Part shown: piece after piece, positions 32,767-46,417 of the stretch
How the letters are laid out: each line of letters begins with the position of its first letter
Numbering within the stretch: the first letter of the stretch is position 1
Origin: Paraspadella gotoi
Lineage: Eukaryota > Chaetognatha
Assembly (NCBI GenBank): GCA_051294375.1
Contig: CM119270.1
Span: forward strand, 12,399,676-12,463,675
Direction: 5' to 3'
Length of the DNA: 64,000 bases
Made by a program: the position numbers and the translations under genes
The notes under the pieces: generated by a model
Seen by the model: the letters and a program-made list of their open reading frames with translations, nothing else
Told to the model about the DNA's origin: nothing
Database searches by the model: none

Positions 32767-33244
32767 TTTGATTTGTTTGTGATGTTAAAAAGATGAGAAC
32801 GTTAAATACGAAGTAATTAGTATATAGCAATTCATTGGTGTCTGATACAGAACAACGAAATCGTCATATGGGTAAAGAGACTCGCCTTTTCCATTGTAGT
32901 TAAGCTGTCTTTGCAGCTGCGTCCTTTTGTGATGGGGAGATAACTACAGTAGTATTAAACTTTTTATTGCGAATTTTTTCGAGTTAACGCTCATTCTTTC
33001 TTCCGCTCGATTAGATTAGAATATCGTTTGGAATGCAGCGGCCTTCCCGTCGGTTCCCCGGACAATTTTTTTTTCTTCGTCAAACGATGGAGGGAATAGA
33101 CTACAAGTTTTTTTTTTCAAGAACAACGACAACAAACAATAACAACAACACCGAAAGCAACAATAACAACGACGACGACGACCAAACAAAAGTCTCAAAA
33201 TCTGTGATGTCTGTAAAGTAGGCTTCGAGGGGTATCCAGATTGA

Positions 33245-33260
33245 AGATTGATGGTGAAAC

Positions 33261-33326
<66 letters not shown>

Positions 33327-35209
33327 CGAGGAGAGAGGCGTGTTGGTGGTTGTCGCTGTAATGGATCGAGGCAAAGCGAAGAAGTATAGCTTCGAATGAG
33401 GTTAATCGAAGTTTAGTTACCCCACGTAGGGCAATTTCTTAAGTAGAGTCAATGAACTCAGAGGTCTTATAACGACGTCTGTTCATAATGTATACGATTT
33501 CGAATCTCTACGAAATTCTCACATTTTTTTTTTAACTCTCCAATTTGGAAAAATAAAAAAAAGATCCCAAACCAGGCCTCTTTCGGTCGGAGAGATAGAC
33601 ATCCTCATCTCTCTCGCTCTCTCTCCCTCTGAGTTTCGCAACGCCAAAAGCTTTTGCTCCACTCTCTGTGACTAGTACGAAAGGGGAATAAAAGGAATAA
33701 AACGAAAAAAAAAAAGTAAAAATAAAAAATAATAGAATAAAAGCAAAAAAAAAAAATAAACAGCTTCGCTCTGAGGTTAAACGGCGCCGACGGCTACAGA
33801 CCCGCCACCGAACGCGGCGTCATTATCCGTAGACAGGCCTCTTCATCCCGAGGTCGTTCTAGTTCATAAGAAAAGCCTTTTCTCTCTCTCGTCTCGGTCT
33901 CTCTCTCCCTGGGTCTCTCCTCCTCTCTCTCTCGTCTCTCTCTCTCTCTTCTCTCTCTCCTCTCTCTCTCTCCCTCCTTCTCCAGCATCAGCGTTTCAAC
34001 AAAGCCCCCCTTCCCAGCATTCTTTCGAATTTTCTATCGCTCGCCGACACCAGACGCCCAAAAGCCTCATGCGGACCATCGCTCAAGCTTCTTTCTTTTC
34101 TCTCCCTCTTCCCTGGTTCCAAAATCTCCTCTCTCTCTCTGTCTCTTTCAAAATCTTCCTCCTCTGAACCTCTCTCCCGGCCTTTCTTTCCTCCTCTCCT
34201 GCCCGTCTTCCCCCCTTGCTCTTTCAAAGGGTATGGTTTCGCGTAGGATTGGCCCATCTCATGGGCTTAATTTCCGTCAACGCGACCATTCGGAGAGCCA
34301 ACAGAAGAACGTTAATCCTCTCCCTCATGCCTTTGTTTCATTGACTCTCGATAGTTTGTCCTCCATCCCCCGGGAACGCTGCCTATTTCTCGCATGAATA
34401 ACGCAACGCTCTCCTCTTTCCTCTTTTGCCGTCCTCGACATCCTCTGGAAGCTGCGCGATGGGTTTTAAGTCTCTCTCTCTCTCTCTCTCTCTCCCTCTC
34501 TTTCTCGTCGTCTCTCTTTTCTCTCTCTCTCTCTCGTCGTCGAGTCTCCTGCCCTCTCGCTCTGTCTCTGGCGTCTCTCTCGTCCCTCGTCGATCCGTTC
34601 GTCGCTCAGCCCGGCGGCCTCCTCCCCTCCCATCCAGGCGCCGTCCGGTCTGCGGGCGGCGCACAGCCAATCGCCGGCAGCAGCGGCGGCCTGCTTCCAA
34701 GACTGGCGGCGGCATCCTGCTGCAGCATCGCGCCCGGAATGCTTCTTAGACACCTCAAACACGAATACGGAGCCGGATGAGCGAAGACCGTCCCTCGCGG
34801 GTGAATCAGGCTGCCAGTGGAAAGCTGCTTTGCCGACGTGGCTGCTGCTGGACGCTGCTGCAAAATGCTGCTGCACGTGACGCAGTCGTCCCTTAAAGCC
34901 GCCCTAACGATTACGATCAATCGTCTTCTTCTCACGATCGAAGTGAAAAAAGAAAAAAAAAAGAAGAATAATCTGCGATCCTCGTTAGTACAGTAAGCAA
35001 CAGTTAATTTCCGGCTGCAGAACATACGATGATGATTTTTTTCTTCCTTTCGAGACGGGGTACAGTTCCGGATTTTGAAATTAACACGGCAATCTACTCT
35101 CTCTTCTCCTCATCTTACTCTCATCTGTTTACGTCTCGTCTCTCTCCTCGCTCTCTTCTCTCCTCTCTCTCCTCTTCATCTCGTCCGTCTCTCTGTTCTC
35201 CTCTCTTCT
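33245..35209. repeat. 1,965-bp block, identical copy at 49588-51552
   Basis: Gene 2 downstream flank. It contains (GA)n at 33262-33322, several (CT)n tracts (33880-33975, 34120-34160, 34470-34540, 35095-35210) and a CpG-rich core. As far as I checked the second copy is identical, microsatellite lengths included, at a constant offset of 16,343. I see no supported gene; Arg-Glu and Ser-Leu frames are repeat translations. Confidence 0.9.
34560..34900. other. CpG-rich unexplained segment
   Basis: A GC-rich, CpG-rich stretch with GCAGCAGCGGCGGC, CTGCTGCAGCATCG and GCTGCTGCTGGACG motifs between polypyrimidine tracts. No frame on either strand is bounded by convincing splice sites. It might be a promoter or 5' exon of the next gene. 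It recurs at 50903-51243 and, noisily, at 37075-37320. Confidence 0.4.
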
Positions 35210-35780
35210 TCTCACATTCACATGGATACTCTTGCGCGAAGCGAGGAGGCACCCATCTTCCATCGCCTCCAGTTAAAGCGAAAGCGAATATTTGTAAACA
35301 TTCTTAATCGTTTTCGTTATTTTTCGTCGTCAAGGTACTGAACTTAAACACTGGAAAAACAAACGTTGTTAACAAAGATTATTCCATTTTTAGGGCAGAC
35401 TATTCCGAGTTTTTAAACCGTGTGTGTGCCCTTACTTATGGATCAAAAATAGGTTTTTTTCGATTAAACGTTAAATCGTAAATTATTAAATTTACGCTAA
35501 ATTATTGATATCTTCAATTAATTTTTTTATCAACAATATTTTTATTATCAAATTTTTTTCACTGGCGGCCTTGGACGAAATTAATTTATTATCGTCAAAC
35601 AAAAACTTTTTAACTAAAAATCCCGTCAAAATTACGTCAAGTTAAAATTTCTAAAAAAACTTATTCGACCGAGATGAAAAAAAGATATTCTGGGTCCTTT
35701 TTACTCCCGAGTGACAATATTATGCGGTCCTCCGAAATGTCATTGTTTAAATCGCCGGACCCCTCTTTGCGCGCCTCACG
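35210..35780. other. AT-rich flank before a gap
   Basis: After the (CT)n tract the sequence becomes AT-rich and ends at the 25-N gap. No gene is seen. The part up to about 35443 recurs in noisy form at 51578-51803. Confidence 0.5.
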
Positions 35781-35805
35781 NNNNNNNNNNNNNNNNNNNN
35801 NNNNN
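35781..35805. other. Assembly gap, 25 N
   Basis: A fixed-length 25-N run; the same length recurs at 32299-32323 and 51553-51577. A constant length indicates a placeholder from a scaffolding or gap-filling tool and not a measured gap. Confidence 0.95.
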
Positions 35806-37537
<1,732 letters not shown>

Positions 37538-40500
37538 GCACATTTCGCGCGCTTAGTCTTCGCGCGTCATCGAGCACTCGGAACCGCACTGGTGTTCGTG
37601 CCCTCATTGCTGTCAAGAATCTAAAACCCGCCAACAACAGTAACCGCGACTAGTCAGCTCTCGAGTTCTCGGACTATTCTGCATATTTAACCCTGTACGG
37701 AATCAAATATTTTAATTTTTGACTATTTCGATTCCGTCTTGATTTGATAAAAAACTTTCCAATCTCGTAACTCTCTAATTTAAGACTACATACACTAAAA
37801 ACAGACCGACCGCTTATTCCTGAATACCATTTGGCATTAAAGTGTGAAATATTACACCAGAGGAATCACTTATCCGACTGACATTTCGGAATCGTGACGT
37901 TCGACCTGTGGGAGGGAAACGCCACGCAAACTGCGTCAAAAACGCTCGGCGGGATTTTAACGGTTTGGTTTATATCAGACGTTATCATGCAATTTGTCAT
38001 TAATCCGCCAATATTTTTCATCCCTAACATATTTTTTTTACCATCGTCAACCATTATTAAACGGCATTGTTCACGGAAGTCGTCATCTTAATTATCATCA
38101 TCAATCATTATCAATCAGCAGCAGTTGTCCATCAGTCAATTTTATTTTCATCGTTTATCAATGTCATCAATGTCAATCAAGGAGACGGCTAAAAAAGCAG
38201 AAATGTTCTTTTATTTTTCTCTCCATCTAACGTGTCCTGGTCTAAAACTCTCTCTTCCGTCAGGGTGGAAGTGGCTTCTGCCCTGCCTGTTTCAATTTGA
38301 CCGCTTTCCTTGTTCTCCGGGCGAAATCTCTTCTCCCCACTCCTCTTCCTCTTCCAAGTCCGCGTCGTCAAATCCTGCCAACGTGATCGTCAACGCCAGC
38401 ATCGGTTCCACTTCCGGTTCCGAGGCGGAAACCGACGCCGACCAACTGCCGGCGCCGGCGACGCCGACAACCGCCGCATGCGTCTCCCCTTTTCGTTTTT
38501 TCTTGCAGCATCGAAACGGTTTTCGTCGTGAAGGTTTATTTCGTCGCTGAGGACGAAACGACGATCAGACGCTCAAACTTCAAAGAGAACCCTCGTCGGG
38601 GCATTTCAGGTCCCGGCGGATTGGCGGGAGGTGGGTTTAAGCTGGGAGGTTGGAGGAGGACAGAGGCAGAAGCAATAGGTTGTAATAGGAAGGAAGGCTT
38701 TTTTGCCAGTCCGGAAAATAAAGGTAATAACAGATATATAAAGTAATACGTTAAATTCATTTATAGTTATAAATTGTAAAATGCTTTGTATAGTTTTTTC
38801 TTTCGCTTCGTTGTGGTTTGAATAAATAAATAAATAATAATAATGTTTTTATTTACTACAACGGATAATAATCATTATTTACTTTACTTCTCGTGTAAAA
38901 ATGCTTAAATTATTTTTTTTAAAACTAACGTTTGTATTATATAAATGATAATATCTCTATTCTTAATCGTCCATTTGTTTTTCGTAAAAGATTGCCAAAA
39001 TGACCTTTTCCCTGACTAAATTTATCTTGCTTTGTCCATGTTCGACCTTTGGGTTAATATTCAACTGTTAGCAAACAAAACATAAAAGAATTAAAACCCG
39101 GAAAACGGCCGGCTCAACGTCTTTTAATTCCTCGGGCGGTCCCGGCGGCGACTTTCGGGGAATGAAGGATTAAAAACAGATTAAGAAAGATTAAATTCTA
39201 CTCTTTTTATTCTTCTTTTAGCTTTCAACGCGTTTGAAAGAAGAAACCGATTAAAACTTTTATTCGATCTCTTTTGCTAAACTTCCGAAAGCAATTTGGT
39301 CCAGTCACAGTTTTTAAAAGTGGAGAAAAAAAAAGTTAAAGAAATGGAAAACGAATTGACAAAAAGATCAAAAGAAATGACAAAGGACGGAACAAAAGAA
39401 GAAAAGGGGAAAAACAAGAACAAAAGGCTTACGGAAGAGACAAACGTCATTTCTAACGAGGAATGATAGAGAAAGAAGAGAGAGAGAGAAGAGGAGAGAG
39501 AAGAGAGAGAGGAGAGAGAAGAGGAGAGGAGGAGAGAGAGAGAGAGAGAAGCAGGCGCGAACCATAGACCGTTAAATTCTGCCTGAATAAAGAAATTAGA
39601 AATCGGAAAATGAGAAGAGTCGCTCCTTCACGTTAATTGTCATACGGTTGCGCCCTTTTTCCCCGATAATGAACCAGCGGTGGTGGCGGGGTGATGGGTA
39701 GGGACTAGGGAGTTCTTGAGAATGGCCCATTAGCAAAGAAAGAGAAATAAAATTAATGAAGGAGAGAGAGGAAAAAAAAGGGAAACTTTTAACAATACTC
39801 TGTGCGCATAACAACGACGTGAATAATCATTACTGTAAAGGAAAGAAGGAATATGATTGGAACAGAAACGTAAAGCCGCTAAAATAAAAGCGAACGATGA
39901 TTAGGCAAAACTGACGCCAATTACATAAATATAATTCCATGATGGGAGAAAAGTTTTGGGTAGGGGAGAAGAGACTTCAAGGGATGATGTTAAAGAAAGA
40001 GGTCCGCCTTAACAAACAACAACTAGCAACCAAAACAAACCATATTTATACCCTAGGTTGAACCTGTACACATCCTCATCCACGCGATCGTTCAAACGAA
40101 CGTCCCTTGGCGCGGGCCGTGCCGACTTCGCCTTCGACTCGGACGGGAATCGAACCCGAGTCCGACAAGGCCTTCGGGGGCCGAAGATCTGGACGAGCGG
40201 TTGGACCGACTTGAAGTTGGTCGGACGGAAGTTTGAAGAGGTGTAGATCCTTAAACATCATCTCCATCTATTTAATAATCACGGACGACGTTCATTAAAA
40301 ATAAAATTTAAATTCAATTAATTCTCCGGCACATTCCGTGTCCGCGGAACGAGTTAGTGATTTCTCGAGATTCTTAATTCATCGATCTTAACTTTTTAAA
40401 GGTTTCAGATTTTAACTTTTGCGTCTTATTTTGAAGTGGTTATGTTCATTCCACCAGGAAGAATTGGATGCCGAAAGACACGACGAACGACGACGACGGA

Positions 40501-42865
40501 TACACGAAACGACCTCAACCCGCCAAAACGCTGCCCGTCGCAGACTTGACGGAACCACTCGACCTCAGAGGGAGGCGACTCCAAAAGTGATGGACGAACC
40601 GGGTGTTGGAAGAGGCGGGAGCGAAGGCGGAGATGAAGGTCGAAAGAAAAGAAGGAAGAGAAGGATCTGCTCTACGACGCCGACGATGACAGATTTTCAA
40701 AGACGACGACGAGAAATACCGTGGTGGGATCCTCTGCAGATGCTGGAAGAGGACTGGAGGCGGAATGAGGCCCATGAGGTTTCGGAAGCTTCGACGCATC
40801 GAACGAACGAAACGACCGACCGACTAAAAAGCCCAGCTCGAACAGATTCGACATTTTAATGAATCCCATGGAGATGACTTAGGTTTGTTGGGGAAGAGAG
40901 AATCTCTTTGAAAGGAAGAAGAGAATCCAACGACGACGAAACGAACGACGACCGACCGACGACGACGAAGAAACCGTCGACTTTCCGGGAAGAAAACTTA
41001 ATTCGCAATCAACTGAGGTGGAAGAATGGATTACAAGGATCCCGTCGACGATCCCACTCGACGACGGAGATCCTCGGACGCCGAAGTCGGAAAGTCGTCG
41101 TCGACGGAATCCTCGCTTGCCGCGGAGACGTCGTTGTCGTCGCCGAAGCGTCCGCCCTCTTTGGACTGCTTCGAAGGCGCGGGATTCGAAGAGTGCGACC
41201 TGGCTACGGACTCTCCAGGAGACGGTCCCGTCGCGGGGATCCCGGCGGCTTTCATTGGGCAAAGATGTTGAAGTTTGCCCGATCGAACGACCCGACGAGG
41301 ACTCTCCCGCGAAAGACGGACCTTGAAGACTCTCCCCGCGAAAGTTCTCTCTGGTTGGAAGGTCGCGGTCGGGGGCGCCTTCGACGTCACCCGAAGCCGT
41401 GCGAATCCTTCGTCGTTTATCCGGCGGCGTCGAATCTCTAAGACGGGAATGCTCCCGCGAGTGGCGCCGTTGGTCCTAAAACTGCTGAAGGCTGTTGACG
41501 AAAGTCTCTAACGAATGCACTCGAGTCACTGAAGGCTCCGTCGACGAGCTCGTTGGCTTTCTGGGCTCCAGGTGTTGCCGCCAGAGGACGAACTAGAAAG
41601 CGCCGCCGATTGGTTGAACGGTTGCCTTTCGCCGAGTTTTCGCGCCGGCGGACGCAGCGAGTTTTCCGGCTGCTGGACGAGGAAATCCCGACGTCGGTGG
41701 AGAAAGTATAGGAAGCGCGCCGGCGCCTGCTCCTTGCGCGCCTTGCGCAGAGTAGCCCGGCGTCCGGCGGGGAAATCAGAAAAGCCGCCGGACGGCGGCC
41801 CTTTTGCCTGCGACCCCTCTTGACGGGTGACTGCGCGGTTGAGGAACAGAGGCTGGAGAATCTCGGAGGCTCTGGCGATCTTGCGGGTCGCCGAGACCGC
41901 TTGGGACATTTTTTGTGAAGGCTTTTTCGAAGGATGCGAATTCGAGAGCCAACGGGGGATGTTTAGGTGAGGGAGAGAAAATGGATGACGATTGTATTCA
42001 TCTGTACTATTGTATTTTTAAATTTTAACGACTGACGGGTTTGCGGTAATTGCCAACGATGATAATACCCAGTTCCATTTAATTGTTAATTTTCTTTCAT
42101 TATGAAACTAAATAATGTTTTTTCAATTAATCTTAGCCTTAATAATCTTATCCCGGCAGATGAACCGTAGATGGTTCTCCAGTCTCTTCGCCACATGCTT
42201 GGCAGCACGAGTCGCCCAAGCAGATCGGTCGACAGCCGCAATTCGATCGTCGAACTGCGCACTTCGTCGAAGCCGCGCTGGATCTGCTTCGGGTAACAGG
42301 GATTTTGTTTCAACAGGAATATGTAAGTGAGTTTAGATTTTTTACAATATTGTAATTGTTATTGCCATCTAAAAATGTTCTTCCGCTGCAAAAGGGTTTT
42401 CATTGTCCGCTGTTCGCTTTTTGCCGAACTTTTAAAGTGAATCGTTTTGAGTGATCCTAATTATATTCCTCATCCTCCCCCCAGTGCCAAATAGAGAATC
42501 GAAAATTCTCCTCCAAATCCCAGTGGCTCCATCGTCGACCGGACGATCCTATCGATGACTTCGCCAACGGCCGTCAACACGTCACCTTTGTGAGTATCCA
42601 TGCCTTGCCCATCCTATCCGTCTACCTGAAGGCCTAACTTGGCCATCAGGGAAAGGTGTCCGAAGCCAAGCACCGATTGGGCGCTCGGCGCCTTCGTCGG
42701 GAATGGTTCAGTCGGACAAAGATTAGAACTAAAGGGAAATTGCCAATGAAAACTACAACGATATAATACAATAGTATAGGCAAGTAACATTAAATGAGAT
42801 TGATTGATCACCCCTGGCCGCCACCATTGATTTTCCGTTTCTTTTCCAACACATTTTTTTTAATG

Positions 42866-44260
42866 AAATGGTAACATACAAATATAAAATTATCTATTCA
42901 TGTTATATGAAAGAAGCTATCTATGCCCCTGACTTTTTTCCATGGCTTTGGTGGTTTAAGGCCTCCAATTCACTCTTACAAGATAATCATAATGGAACGT
43001 AAAGAAGGTTCGAATTTTATTCATATGAAACAAAATTAACAGTTTTGATGATATATTTACAATGCAGTTCTGGATAAAATTTCCGTTTTTCTTATCCTTT
43101 TTGAAGTAAAAAACTGGCGAAAAAATCATTACATAGTCGAAGAAAAGTTTTTTTCATCGCAAGTTAATTATTTGCTTCTCCGAACCTATTTCTTAAACTA
43201 TACTAATCAGAAAAGATATGACTCTCGATCCTTCTCTTCCTCAAAGGACCGCCCTTCTACCGGCAAATCCCCGGGCGGCGGTCGCGGAGTTGGAAGTGAC
43301 TCGCAAAGACCATCGGCGACGTTGGGAATATTGCCGGGCGGAAAAGGGAACTCCCCTTTAGATTTCATTCAGTCGGAGGCGGAATTCCGAAGCCGACACA
43401 AGGAATTACGAATAAAAAGGGTGAGGAAAAAAGGCGGTTTGAGGCGATGAGGCGGTTTTGAATGATGAAAGCGAACAAAAAAGTCTTGATAATTTATTTC
43501 TGGTCAAAAATGGGCAAATGGAAAAAGAAAGGTAAAGGTGCCAAAAACCGAAATGAGGATTGGAAAGAGGGAAGTGAGGAGACTTTACAAAAAAAGGTGA
43601 GAACCGAGAAGATGAAAACGAATAGAGGTGAGAATCTGCGGGTGAAGTTTGGCCATAAAGACTTCGGTTGAAAAAAAAAAACAGAAGTGACGAAAAAAGA
43701 ATTCACGTGAAAATGAAGGTGGCGGAAGCACAAAAAAGTGGAGAAAGAGAGAGCGAAAAGAAAAAAAAAAATCGGTGAAAAAATGTGAAGAGGAAATGCG
43801 ATTAAGTATTTTTTTTTTTTATTTCGGTGATTTCGTGACTTCAGGGATGCGTTTTGATATTATCTTGGTTCCCCGTGAGAGATTGTTAGAAAAAGTTGAA
43901 AAATATAATTTTCTTCTCGCAGGCGCCATTGTTTTGGGACAGCAAAAGATTCGTACTATGACGTCGGAAGCCAATATTTAATGCGGGTGAGCTGACTTAA
44001 TTAGATAATTTTTTTTTAAAAATTTCATTTATTTAAATTGGTACAAACCAATATAAAAATTATCATTCATTAAATAAACAAGCTATCTTGCCCCTGACTT
44101 TGAAACAGGCTTGGATGGTTAAGCCTCCATATCACTCCTTACAAGATAATGAACAAAGCAAGGTCCACTGCAAGCTTTCATCAAAGACCTCTCTCACAGT
44201 CCCCTCCGTTTATGTTCACTCCCAGAGTAACCTGGCTTCCCCTATCAAATGAAGCGGTAA
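42866..44260 (+). repeat. Noisy copies of interspersed repeats 2 and 3
   Basis: Counterparts of 26475-26590 and 27588-27800 occur at about 42866-42992 and 44036-44260, within copy B. They are duplicates by assembly, not extra insertions. Confidence 0.7.
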
Positions 44261-45865
44261 TAGATGTTTTCAAAAGAAAGTTTCAATTGTATGAAAATTA
44301 TTTACTCGTATTAGAATTTAAGACTCCTAAATCAATATTTTTCAGGTCTTTACGCCGGACGAAAACTCGGTTGACGGGGCCTAACAAACTCTTAGGTGAG
44401 TGTTCCTTTTTCTTTTAAAACTTCTTTACTCTTCCCAGTTCACCTTCACTAATCTTTCCCTATTCCACTGACTCCTACCAGCGCCTTCGTGGGCGACAAG
44501 CGTCCTTTTCTTCCGGCGCGAACTCGATGATCGGACGGCGTCAGCCTGGCGTAAGAACGGGTTCCGGCGGACCAAACAACAATACCCAACGCCAACAGAT
44601 CCCTCCCAGAAGTTTGTTTGTGGGCGTGGCGGGTTTTAACATCTTTCGAAACGTGGAGGATGCCTGCCGCAGCTTCGTCCCCGATCAACTACGGGCCGCC
44701 TTGTCTCCATCCACCGCCTTTACGATTATTTCCTTTCCTACGCGGCTCTTCGGTCTCCTTCGCTCGGTAGATTCAAGAGTTTGAAAGGGATGAGAAATGG
44801 GCTGTAAGGGATGAAACAAAAGCGGACAATAGAATGGTAAAAAAAAATGGATTAAAATAGAAAAAGAAATCAAAATAAAGATGGAACGTCAAATGAGATA
44901 GTGTGGCAAGCAACGACTTAAAGCCAGAAATAAAATAGATGGGAAAACTTAATGAATGAAGTGGGAAAGAAAAAAAACGAAATATATGGAAAAAAAAGAA
45001 ATAGATAAAAAATAAAAGTAGATGAATTTAAGTTTTTTTACCGATTGTTTTTAATAGTCATTTGCGTGGTTAATTTCCAGATTGGAGAGATTGCAAAGAA
45101 AAAAAAAAGCAAATTTAATAATAGAACCGCCTATTGTCCGTGTATAAAAACGCAAAAAATCTTCCCTTTGAAAGAACGCAGTTTGGGCGAAGAGCCGGGT
45201 GGGCAATTTGTAGTTCATCCTCTATTCAGACAGAGATCTTTCATGTTGAAAGACGTTCAGACCGCCAGTCCTGGGTCCTAAGGGAAAGGCTGTGAGTGAA
45301 TAATGTAAAATTGCCATGGCCTCATGCAGAGCTTTCGTAGTGCTTACTGATCCTTCACAATCTTTATTTACGTTGTTATCACTTTTCTTTTGCATTTCTC
45401 TAAACCCAATCGCCGACTGCTCCACCCAAGCCGTCTCCACCTCGCCTGCGTCTCCAATTCGTCTGCTACGATCTCGTGCCTCGCGTGCGCCAAGGGTCTC
45501 CGCCACATACCCCAAGGCGTCCCTCAGCGTCGGCGGGGGCGCCACAGGTCGGCGTCAGCCGGCCGTCGTCTCAGCAGGAACTGCGACGTCACCGTCAAAC
45601 AATCAATTTAATAAATTTTTAAAAGGGTCATTGAATGAGTTAAGTCTATTTTAAATAATCTGTAATGTTGTAAGGGTGCGACTTAGATAATTAAACTTTG
45701 TGACAATGAGAAGGCAAAGTTTACCTGAGTTAAATGTTCTGACCTGCATGGACGGGGTCGGACCTGTCACAGGGTCAAATGGGTTCACGATGGTCACTAA
45801 TATAGATAGTGGACAACATCCCGTCGTTGTAAAGTAACAGGAGCCGTCGCCTTTACAAAGTCGTT

Positions 45866-46059
45866 TTCAATTCAATTGTCAATTCAATTTTTTCAATTTC
45901 AATTTCAATTTAATTCAATTTCAATTTCAAATTCATTCAAATTTCAATTCAAATTTCAATTCAATTTCAATTCTAATTTCAATTCAAGTTTCAATTCCAA
46001 TTAAAATTAATTTCAATTCAATTTCAACTTCAATTTCAATTCAATTTTCAAATTCAATT
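45866..46059. repeat. Noisy copy of the CAATTCAATTT array
   Basis: Same array as 29260-29431 but with irregular insertions that break the 11-bp period. Confidence 0.85.
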
Positions 46060-46364
46060 GTCCTCCAAGAAATATGACGTCAAGTACGAGAACTCTTTCA
46101 TGATAATTAAAAGAGGAAAATGTGAAGACGAGGTGAAGGCGCGTCTTGAATCCTTTTTAAGGATGAGCTTTTTCATAAGTTTTTTTTTTTTTAATGTTTA
46201 ATTTGAAAGCAGAAAAGGGCAAAACGACCTTTGGGCTTAATTCACAAAGATTTCGATCTTGTCGTTTTCAACGTCGTCGTCGAAATCGTTTCCTGTGTCG
46301 TCCGTCCGTCCGTCTTTTTTGTCCTAGCTGCCAATGTCTCCCGTCGTTGACAACCGGGGTCAGA

Positions 46365-46368
<4 letters not shown>

Positions 46369-46413
<45 letters not shown>
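46369..46413. repeat. (GA)n run that fills the 29675-29888 gap
   Basis: About 45 bp of GA inside the segment of copy B that corresponds to the 214-N gap of gene 2. It repeats at 60638-60682. Confidence 0.8.

Positions 46414-46417
<4 letters not shown>

Larger units (their letters stand above)
31789..32789 (+). other. Duplicated end of gene 2 around a 25-N gap
   Basis: Sequence from GGATAAAGCTTTTTACGGAT at 31839 to about 32298 is repeated from 32325 after 25 N (32299-32323). The second copy has an intact frame (DKAFYGWSQSNSKC, then the final SUEL exon to TGA at 32621-32623); the first has extra bases, and some of them also occur in the noisy copy at 48600-49040. The gene therefore has one true end, reported twice. 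Confidence 0.85.

Noticed and set aside
34383-35025. Ala/Arg-rich frames on both strands in the CpG-rich segment
   Set aside because: Several frames are open at once because of GC-rich triplets; none is bounded by good splice sites or resembles a known family.
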